DNA from: a virus
Reading direction: 5' to 3' (one strand)
DNA: 42,961 nucleotides
Virus record (IMG/VR): IMGVR_UViG_3300010296_000015
Span: 1 to 42,961 of that record
Under the pieces are notes generated by a model. The model searched no databases. It had not been told where the DNA came from and was given only the letters and a program-made list of their open reading frames with translations. Both the position numbers and the translations under genes were made by a program. This document shows positions 8,944 to 18,100 of this stretch, piece after piece. How positions within the stretch are numbered: position 1 is the first letter of the stretch; each line of letters opens with the position of its first letter.

Positions 8944-9587
8944 CAGACTGAGACCTCCATAAAGCTAGCAATGCAATCCAATGCATTATTAGTGTCGCAA
9001 GAAATTACAATCTCATCTCCCAAACCAACATCAATTTTTTGCACAGAATCTCCGCTAGTGTGTGTTGTTGCGGTGCTCGATGCTTGTGCGCGATCGACGT
9101 TTAGAAGTTCGTTACCTGTACCTTGAAGAGATGTGACTTGCATAATCTCGTCATTGATTATGATATAATCTAAGGCATTAAATTTGGGACCAGTGTTATC
9201 ACTGACTTCAATTTGAGTAATGCCAGTACCAGTAATATCTGCTGCTAGTGTATCACTTACAGCTGGTGTAGAAAGACGATATCCATCAGCATCATACGAC
9301 AAAATGATCTTTTGCCCCTGCATAACTTCGAACGCAGATCCAGCAGGGATCGGTAGATTTTTTACGATGTATACATCATCTTTTGGGTATTGCGGATCAA
9401 TAGAATATGCTGGATATCTATTAATCTTAACCTCCGCCAAAACAGCAGTCTGAGTTGTATTGGACAAGTTACATCCAATGATCACAGTCTGCTTTTCCAC
9501 TTGGGTGCCTTGTAGTTCTACCGAGTAAATTGCGGTCTCGGTAGTTCCTACACCTGTCTTTGAAGTTGAGATAAATTTATTTGCCAT
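8943..9587 (-). CDS. Virion structural protein with inserted domain, 214 aa
   Basis: The outer parts (residues about 1-102 and 188-214) look like one small beta-sandwich protein: TVIIGCNLSN, LPIPAGSAFEV, GQKIIL, then GDEIVISCDTNNALDCIASFMEV. Between them, residues about 103-187 form a module with the pattern I-x-V-x-D, YIIINDEIMQVTS, L-N-V-D-R-A, T-T-H-T-S-G-D, which also occurs in the 3,660-residue protein. The simplest reading is a small head or fibre-associated protein into which this module was inserted. It lies between two fibre-like genes, 6 nt after the 217-residue gene, and overlaps the next gene by TGATG. Function inferred from context only. Confidence 0.75.
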   Translation of the reverse strand: MANKFISTSKTGVGTTETAIYSVELQGTQVEKQTVIIGCNLSNTTQTAVLAEVKINRYPAYSIDPQYPKDDVYIVKNLPIPAGSAFEVMQGQKIILSYDADGYRLSTPAVSDTLAADITGTGITQIEVSDNTGPKFNALDYIIINDEIMQVTSLQGTGNELLNVDRAQASSTATTHTSGDSVQKIDVGLGDEIVISCDTNNALDCIASFMEVSV

Positions 9588-9593
9588 TTGTTA

Positions 9594-10247
9594 TTAACCG
9601 AGAGCGATAGCAAGAGCAGTAGCATCAAGACCTGCTTCCACAGACACACCGACCTGGGCAGCAAGTGTATTCACCTCAACCTGCAATTCGTTGATCGCAT
9701 TAACAAGGTTTGCTTTGTTTTGTGTCGTGAGGTTTGTAAGATTTCCAATAGTGATATCTTTGATTTCGTTAATCGCAGAAACAATACTGGATTTAGAGAC
9801 AGTAGAAAGATTGGCAAGAACGCCAATGATAACGTCTTTCGTTTCGTTAAGTGCAGCAACTAAGCTGCTGTCATCAACAATATTTGCAGTTAATGTTGTG
9901 AGATCGCCAACATCAGAATCAAGTTCATTTATAGCATTTACAATGCTTGTTTTATCAACCGTTGTCAGTTGAGATAATGATTTGATGATAGTATCGACAA
10001 CATAGTTAACCGCTTCCACCACATCATCTTTATTTCCATTGGGAATTTCCGATGATAGATTCGCAATAGGACCAAGTTCTGTATCCAATTCGAGCAAACA
10101 ATCTGTGATAGTTTGAGCTACAAGATTATTTGCGACGGATTGGAGAACAATTTTACCAGAAAAATCACCAGCATCTGCGCCAATATCATTGATCTCCAGG
10201 CGCTGCTGTTCAAACGTATAATTTTTAGCTACGTTCCTTACAGTCAT
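9594..10247 (-). CDS. Fibre-like repeat protein, 217 aa
   Basis: From about residue 80 the protein consists of four or five imperfect repeats of 25-28 residues with the pattern L-x-x-L-T-T-x-x-K-x-S-I-V-N-A-I-N-E-L-x-x-x-V. This is the alpha-helical repeat found in many phage tail-fibre shafts and probably makes a trimeric coiled coil. The C-terminus ends ATALAIALG, like the 75-residue protein at 4710-4937. A TATAAATA box lies 34 nt upstream of the ATG, so it begins a late transcription unit with the next five genes. A fibre shaft or connector role is likely. Confidence 0.8.
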   Translation of the reverse strand: MTVRNVAKNYTFEQQRLEINDIGADAGDFSGKIVLQSVANNLVAQTITDCLLELDTELGPIANLSSEIPNGNKDDVVEAVNYVVDTIIKSLSQLTTVDKTSIVNAINELDSDVGDLTTLTANIVDDSSLVAALNETKDVIIGVLANLSTVSKSSIVSAINEIKDITIGNLTNLTTQNKANLVNAINELQVEVNTLAAQVGVSVEAGLDATALAIALG

Positions 10248-10281
10248 TATGGGTTCCCCATACGGATTAGTTATCTGAGTT

Positions 10282-10289
10282 TATTTATA
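10282..10289 (-). promoter_or_regulatory. T4-type late promoter box TATAAATA
   Basis: An exact minus-strand TATAAATA lies 34 nt before the ATG at 10247, directly beyond the stop of the 513-residue gene. It is well placed to start a late transcript covering the fibre genes down to about 4998. No nearby -35 box is needed for T4-type late promoters. Confidence 0.65.
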
Positions 10290-11831
10290 TCAGGATGTGA
10301 TAAGCGATCTGAAGTACTTAACTGTATTAGTAGCAAAAGATGGGGTGAAAATGACCTCAATATTTGCACCATTGTATTGTGCAGTAATAGTACCTAAAGC
10401 ACCCTGAGCAAGACCACCAGAAGTCATAGTGGCATATTCTTCGATAAAGATATCAGTGCCATCGTGCATAATCAAAACTTCTTTGGTTTGAATATACGAT
10501 CCAGATACAACCTGAACCACATATTTACCACTAAGATAATCTGTAGAAGTGAAGGTATCAAGGACAGCAGCTTGAACAGTCGCTGTCACGATTTGTCCAC
10601 AATCTTCACCGTGAATGCCGCGAGTTAAAACAAGCGAATCGCCTTGATCGTTGTAGCGAATTTTCTCGGCACCACCAAGAACAAATCCAATTTGATCCGA
10701 AGCGGGACGATAGAATCCATTATCTTGGTCCAGGTAGAAAGAAATACCAGGAATTGCAACTGTACCATCACCTGCACCAGTAAAACCAGACAGGTTAGTC
10801 AGACCATTACCATCGCCAACAAATGCTGATGCGCCAACGGTACCATTGACTTGGACAATTTGGGCAAGAGCATTATTAGGATCTTGACCAATACCAATTT
10901 TATTATTGGTCGGATCGACTTTAATGATAGGAACATTCGATCCAGATGGTTCAACTGTAACTACTGCGCCGTCGAATGTAACAGACGAATTAGCACCAGA
11001 AACACTGATAGAACCAGCTTCTAAATCTGCTATTAAAGTTCCTCTGTCAAAAACAAGATCGCCTGAAGTGGTACCAGTAAATGTACCAGTACCAATAGCA
11101 AATTTGTCTTCTGATTCGTCGTAACCAATAAACGCATTATCTTCGGTACCACGCTCAAAAACGATACCAGAGTCACCAGCTGGTGCACCAACAACACCAT
11201 TACCAAGTTCAATTAATTTATCGCCAATAATAGTGTTGGTAGTGGAAACTGTAGTTGTACCACCAAGAACTGTAAGTTCACCGTTGATGACAACGTTGTT
11301 GGCAACTTCTAAATCTTCTGTTGGATTTCCAACACCAATACCAACTTTTCCTTGTCCAGTAACGACTATAGCATCTGTCAGAGCATTAGGGGCGGAACCA
11401 CTAACACCCGATGCTTTTGTTGTTTTGAATCTAATGTAACCACCAGAGGCAGAACCTGTACTCGCACCACCAGCGATAACGAGATCCGATCCAGAAACAT
11501 CAATACCAACAACGTTCTCTCTGGAGAGTTTACCAGTAACGTTTAGAGTAGTTGCAACACTAATAGAGTTGAAACTAAAAGTTGCATTAGTGTCAATCTT
11601 TGGAGGAGTGATAGCACCATCGCGAATAACACTAGTGTCAATAGCTTCTTGACCAATACTAGTGCTAAGTTTTTGTGTTGTGATGGAGTTGTCTGCTAAC
11701 TTCAGGGTCGTGACAGCGCCATTACGGATAACAGATGTAGTGACCGCCTGGGTACCAACACCACTATCCAGTTTGGCGTCACTGACCAACCCATCATTTA
11801 AACCAGTTCTCCTGATTCGTGTAAGCGCCAT
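10290..11831 (-). CDS. Tail-fibre-like structural protein, 513 aa
   Basis: The N-terminus is a repeat-rich attachment region: LKLADNSITTQKL and similar elements with SVIRNGAVT and SVIRDGAIT copies in residues 35-75. The middle contains fibre-shaft motifs (GQGKVGIGVGNPTEDLEV, then DKLIELGNG) typical of phage trimeric fibres. The last 100 residues or so (about 410-513) match the C-terminal domain of the 389-residue protein, with DTF, GKY, T-K-E-V, HDGTD and a closing YFRSLIT. A TATAAATA box lies 24 nt upstream. Two proteins with the same tip but different shafts suggest exchangeable receptor-binding ends. Fibre assignment is strong; attachment site on the virion is not known. Confidence 0.82.
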   Translation of the reverse strand: MALTRIRRTGLNDGLVSDAKLDSGVGTQAVTTSVIRNGAVTTLKLADNSITTQKLSTSIGQEAIDTSVIRDGAITPPKIDTNATFSFNSISVATTLNVTGKLSRENVVGIDVSGSDLVIAGGASTGSASGGYIRFKTTKASGVSGSAPNALTDAIVVTGQGKVGIGVGNPTEDLEVANNVVINGELTVLGGTTTVSTTNTIIGDKLIELGNGVVGAPAGDSGIVFERGTEDNAFIGYDESEDKFAIGTGTFTGTTSGDLVFDRGTLIADLEAGSISVSGANSSVTFDGAVVTVEPSGSNVPIIKVDPTNNKIGIGQDPNNALAQIVQVNGTVGASAFVGDGNGLTNLSGFTGAGDGTVAIPGISFYLDQDNGFYRPASDQIGFVLGGAEKIRYNDQGDSLVLTRGIHGEDCGQIVTATVQAAVLDTFTSTDYLSGKYVVQVVSGSYIQTKEVLIMHDGTDIFIEEYATMTSGGLAQGALGTITAQYNGANIEVIFTPSFATNTVKYFRSLITS

Positions 11832-11855
11832 TTTTTAAACAGTTTCCTATGTGAG

Positions 11856-11863
11856 TATTTATA
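11856..11863 (-). promoter_or_regulatory. T4-type late promoter box TATAAATA
   Basis: An exact minus-strand TATAAATA lies 24 nt before the ATG at 11831, overlapping the stop codon of the small coiled-coil gene. It would start a late transcript for the 513-residue fibre gene. Confidence 0.6.
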
Positions 11864-12062
11864 GTTTTGAAATGAGCTCTTTCAAAAGACCCTTTATATC
11901 TGCTACATCTCTTTTGAGATCGGCAATTTCTCTATCGTAACTGAGGTTACGTTCTGCCATTGCTTTTTGTTTTTTGTATGCTTCAAAGGAGCTTTTATCG
12001 TGGTTGATAATCGCTCCTGTATCATCGCGATGATAATCAGTATGACCCTGCACTTTATTCAT
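11859..12062 (-). CDS. Small coiled-coil protein, 67 aa
   Basis: The start chosen is the ATG at 12062, which has AGAGG 5-6 nt upstream. An earlier in-frame ATG at 12104 overlaps the stop of the 2,749-residue gene (TGATG) and would add 14 residues. The protein opens with MNKVQGHTDYHRDDTGAIIN and ends in a heptad-rich helix from about residue 40 (EIADLKRDVADIKGLLKEL) that should form a coiled coil. I recall similar short proteins beside structural genes in marine T4-like phages, but no function is known. It may assist assembly of the neighbouring baseplate or fibre protein. Confidence 0.75.
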   Translation of the reverse strand: MNKVQGHTDYHRDDTGAIINHDKSSFEAYKKQKAMAERNLSYDREIADLKRDVADIKGLLKELISKL

Positions 12063-12103
12063 ATGTCCTCTAGACCAAAATTCGGAAATAATAATACTAA
12101 ACA

Positions 12104-15100
12104 TCAATATGTAGCAATGGCTCGAAGATCTCTGATTCTGGGAGGCATTGCAGGATTTCGTGACTTCATAACAACTTTGATTGCAAATGAGTTGAAATCT
12201 TTCAAACCACTGATAGTATAAGAATATTCCTTAAAGTCAGATTCCGATTCTGTAGTTGGTGAGAAGTTTGTGCCAGTAGAAGGAGATACAGAAACGTCAG
12301 GAGAACCATCTTCGTTGAAGTATGCCCAGTTGATCTCGTTGAAGAAGACCTGTTGCGAGGCACGCTTAGTTTTATACATCAATGTAATATCATCGATTTC
12401 CTGAAGAGCAGCAGTAATCTTGACGGTAATGCCATTACCAGGATTTTCCAGAGAAATTTCTTTGGTAACGTAGTTGGCAACATTAGAAGAATTCTTTAAT
12501 CTTTCGGATGTATATAAGAAACCGTATGCATCATACACTTCCTTAATTTCCATAGGAACATTGAAAGATTGGTTGATAACATCAAAACCATCTTGATATT
12601 CACCATTTCCAGGATTACCAACACCAAGCAAATCGCCATTCGCGAATAGCGAATCGTTAGATGTAAAGATCAAACGATAATTTTCTTGGTTCCAACGTGT
12701 TACTTTACCCGTCTTGGTATCACTATCATTCGCAATCAAATCATTGGGAGTGATATCAAATTGTGCGAGAGACAGATCACCAGCAATCTTCAGAGGTAAG
12801 GTGAAACCACTAGGAGCTCCAGATGTGGGGTTGGTGGTAACACCATCAAAGTTCCACTCTTGGTTATAAGTAGAGGAACCACTGAATACAGGTTCTTCAC
12901 CTAGAATAAAACCATCACCCTCAATAATTCTCACATACATTTCACCTGGCGAAGAAGCATTCCAGTAAGACAGAACGCCCTTAGTGCCAGAAGTTTTACC
13001 AGTGATAATTTGTCCTTTACCACCAGTAACTTCAAAAGCTTGCGCCGAACCAAGAGTTGCGGGTGTTCCTGCACTATCGATCAGTCTCATCACAACAGTC
13101 TTATAAACTTCAACTTGCTGAACTTTTCTTCCATATCTATCTTCATCGCCCATAGGAGACTCAACGCGGTTAGTGGTGAGAACAGCCTTAGGATTCTTAA
13201 GATTGATAATCGGAGAAAGATTCGGATTAGTTGTAGACAGAGTTGCCTGAACTGTCATCGACTTCTTATTATTCAATGTGCTGGCAAACAACTTCTCATT
13301 GAGTTTAGATGTAACAACACGCTGAGTTGGGAAGTAATATTCTTTGTTCAGAATAATAGGTACAAATTCTTCGAGAGAATAATCTGTAACTGTTTCTCTG
13401 CTGTCAATAGGTTTGATATTTGTAGTTTGAATTCTGGTTTCTAATGAGGTGTCGGGATAATCAAGAGCATCGATCTTAACCAAAGCTTTCTCGTATTTAA
13501 CTTGACCGAGAGCCATAGTATTGAGACCACCGCCAATAGCAGAACCACCAGCACTAGTAGGCATCGCAACAGTATAGAAATCAATGCCAGCATCGACAAT
13601 TGGGAGAATCTGATTATTCAGAGCAGTTGCAGAAAAACCACCAACACCAGATGCACTTTTGAGAGCAACATAAGATCCAGGATTCAGACCGTGATTCTTA
13701 TGGGTAATCTTAATAATCTTATTATTAGAACCAAATAGTTTGCTAGTAGTAGTGCTAGAACCAGATGCATCAGTTTCAATTGAATTAGTACCGATGTGCT
13801 CATAACCCATATCGGAATTAATCAGATTGATGACACCAGACTTTGTGGTATCAAACTGAGCACGATTTAACTCGAACTTGAGGTCTTCATACTGGTTCTC
13901 GGTCCAAAGATTGCTATTCTGACTCTTAAACAGAGAACCAAGCAGAGGTTGAGTAGTAACTGTAGAGTTACTATTAATCTCAGTTTCGCCAAGGCGAGAG
14001 ATGAATGTTTGGTACTGAGTGCTATTTGTTTCGATGATAAGAGCATATTCACGATCATTCTCCAGGTAAACGGGATACTTAAAGTGGAATTGTGTAGGAA
14101 CAAGTGCTTTTTCGTCAGTAGCAACACCCATTCTCACAGCTGGTTTGTTGTACTTAATGATTGCCCTTGCGGTAGCAAGTTGCGTTGCGCTAGAACTAAC
14201 GATAAGAACACTAGGAGGATTGGTATATTCATTGCCACCGAGAGTCGGATTAATTTCATATACCTTTTGATCTGTGATGCTAGGAATAGCAGTTGCGGTA
14301 ACGCCGCCAGGAAGTTGCGGAGATTCGATAGTAACAGTTGTAGAACCAGCATAACCATCACCAAGATCATCCATAACGATCTTCGAGACGTAACCCGAAT
14401 CTTGAACAATTTCCATCTTGATGATATCAGAACCAGATCTGCTGTTATTAGCAACAGTCAGTGATGTAATAACGAGTGGTTCTCCAGGAATAAACGTTTC
14501 CTTGTTATGATTGCTCAGAATCAGGGTATAAACTTGAGTTGTCGCAAGAGTAAATGTCTCGTTAACTTCTGGAACGGGGTTGTTCTGAGAATCAAGAACT
14601 GCTAAGAGAGGACCCTGAGCATTAGAAGTATCTCCTTCAATAATCTCATTTTTGATCAGAGTGTGAGAACTACTAGTAATAACACGAATATAAGTATTGG
14701 GATCAATAACTACTTCAGATCCAGGAAGAATATTCTTACTAGGTCTTCCAGCAATCGTATCCGAAATCTTGACAGAAATCGGGAGAGTGGCATCTTTTTG
14801 CGAGAAGTAAAGATTCAGAGAAGATGCAAATACACCACCAGTAAAACTTTCGACACGGAAGGTTTGTGCCAGAGGATCAACAACCGAAACTTCTGGATTC
14901 AGAATATTCTCAGTGAATTGAGTGCCATCAACTTTATCCCCATCTAGAACGTTCTCTACAGAAATAATGTCGTTGGGAGCAGTTTCCTTGATAGCAGTTG
15001 CATAGAAAGCAACGCTAGCAAAGGTCTCGGGGTGAGCACCATTAGTGGAGCTGCTAGTGAATTTGATTTTTTTGACACCCAGAGGGAATCTCAAACCAGG

Positions 15101-18100
15101 AGTAGTATCCCAATCAATGTTATCCAGTTTCTCTTCGTAAGCAGTACCCGTAACTGGTTTTCTGCCAGAAGGAATTAGAATAATACCAGTTGCATTGCCA
15201 GCATCATCAGTGACTAAAGGATCGCCCCAGAATCTCAGAGAAGATCCAGGTTGACCAGAATAATTGCGATCGGGAACCAAATAAGAAGAGATGTTAATGT
15301 TATCCAGGAAAGGATATAATTTTGTATTTGGTTTCATCTTACGCAGATGGAACTCAATATATTGCTCCTTGACGTATAAAGTCAAAGATGTGCTGATGGT
15401 CTTCTCACCAATAGTGGTGCTGCTTTGCTGAAGAGGAATTTCTGTGTTCTGAGATGCAATATTAGAAGAACTGGTAATCCTAGAAGAAATAACCTCGGAT
15501 GCAGAGTTATCTGGAGCATCGGAGCTTAAAGAGAAAACATTACTAAACTCTGAGTCGTTACCGAGCACAGAAATCTTGCTGACATCGTGAATTTGAGAAA
15601 GTGCAGTATCACCGTCTTCATAAACTTCCAGCGGATCTAATGTTTGGTTGTCATTGTTATTGAGAGCAGGTAAAGCATACTCATCAAACCAAGGATCGAT
15701 GTTGGGTGTGATTTCTGCAGATCCTTTAAATGCGAAGATCAGGAACGGATTGACAGCAACAGTATTTGTTGCGAATGTATTTTGAACTAAAACTGCTTCT
15801 GTGTAGGGCAGAGTTACAACACCATTGTTGACGACATAATTGGAAAGAAGTCTTGCTGTGGGTGCAGGATCGAGTTCTTCCAGAGAAACTGTAGTCTCTT
15901 TGGACTCAGGGCGAAGTGAACCACGAGTCAAGTCGAGAGCACAACGGTAATCGACACTGTTAATATTAGACAGAGCAAAATTCTCAAAATTATCAACTGC
16001 AAATCCAGACTTGAATTTATCGAGACCAGTGCCAGAATCTTTAATCTGCGTATTCATTGCAGATTGCTCAAGAACTGAAAGCATTGTGTATCTTTCAACA
16101 CGCTCAATTCTTTTCTCGAGCTTAGAGATATCGCGCATTGTAAAACGCTTATTCTCTACTGGGAAGACTTTGATTTTTCTGATATTGTCTGTAAATGCAG
16201 GAATATAAATCTTAAAAATCTTGATTGCTTCGTCGATAGTTTGTGCAGACTGCGGGTCATTAGAACCTGCACCTTTCTTAACGATAAAGTTACCATCTTT
16301 CTTCAGATAGACAGTATCGATTCTATCGACGTAGTATTCGTAATAGCACGCAAAAGTATAAGGAATAGATTTTGAAGATTCTGTATCAGCAGGAAGTGCG
16401 GCAGTAACACCACCTGATGTATAAACCTCAGATACATTAGAACCAGAATCCATTACGCTGGCATTCAGATAACCAGGAATTTGTGCTGATGTACCAACTA
16501 AAGGACGGAAATCAATCACGTCGGCAAGAGATTTCTTACCATAAACATTGGATGTGAAGACAGGAATGTCCTCATACGCCACACCATTTTCGTGTAGGTA
16601 AGAATCAGCAGCAAAGAAGTCACCTTCAGAGTGCTTAAAGTAATCAAAACCAATAACTAAGGTTCCTGTAGGAGTTCTAAAACCAGGCTTTCTTATGAGA
16701 GAAGCAGTGTCATACAAAGAATCTCTTTGACCATTATCAAACAGGAAGAAATTGGTAATATCAGTACCGCTGCTACCAAGAATGTTTCCATTTTCATCTA
16801 CTGTCGGAGCAACACCAGGAGTACCTTCATAAACATAACGCAACTTATAAACGTCAGAGTATGATTTGACTTGACCAGTAGGATCATCATAATCATCACC
16901 TCTTAGTGGGATGATTTCGTTATCCAAGTCAGATGCAATAGAAATTCTCTTATTTCCGACAGATGTTTTTAATTTTGGTTTTGCTTTTGATGTCTCGATG
17001 GTACAAGAAATCTTGAGCTTCATATCGGACAAGTTTAATGTGCCCGATTGATAGAAGTAACCAGCAGGAAGTTTGATATCAATAGAACCAGCATTATTTG
17101 TGCTATTGCCACTGGTAATTGAAATCATCGAAGAATCGATGTAGAGAATATCACCATCTCTGACAATCTCACCAGACGCACTACCATAACGTGTGGTAGT
17201 AGCACCCACATTATAAACTTCGATGACATAATCTCCTTGAGAGAAAGGAGCAAACTGCTGTTGACCGAAATCTAATTGTGCAGCAACGTTAATTTCATTT
17301 GTAGTACCATCAATCGTAACTGATTCGATGAACTGCCTTCTCGCATAGTATGTAATACCAGTATCAGTAGAGTCTGTTAAAATCGAAGCAATTTTAGAGT
17401 TAGGCAGAGGAAGAATCAAGCTTGATTTTCCTGCATTTGAAATCTTAGATCTAATTCTTGTAACAGTGTTAGAAGCAAATCCCTGTTGAAGACGTTGCTT
17501 TAAATAAATTCTACCAACAGAATCGGTGGAAGCATTGCAGGCAGATGCAACTTCATATCTGTAAGATCTACCATCGATAGTGATCTGAATCAAATCATCT
17601 ACTTTTAATTCATCTGCAGGACGAGCTGTGTAATTTGTCGCTTCAATATAATCGCAATCTGTACGACCAGAATACTGAAGATTGTTGCTAATAGTTTTAA
17701 ATTCGGTGTAATCAGTTTCCGCATACTGAATATCAGCAGTAAAGAACTTATTGGAAGCACCGTGCTGCATACCAATAGAACGGATATCTTCGGTACCGAA
17801 AGTTTGAATAACATCTTTAAACAGATGTGCTCTTACATAGGCATCAGGATCGCCAGCACTATGAACACCACCAACATCAATCACCTCAATTTTGGGAGGT
17901 AATGCAAATACATCAGTAATGTCTCTTCTACCAAGTTCTGTAAACTGAACAGAATGTACATAATCTTGCTGACCATTAATACCGTCAGTAGCAGTTTCTC
18001 TTCTGACAGTCAAATAGTTTCCGAGATACTGTCTATCAGCAATCTTAAGGTTCATCAGTTCGGAATAGTTTTCACCACCATAGGGAACTGTGAAGTGACT

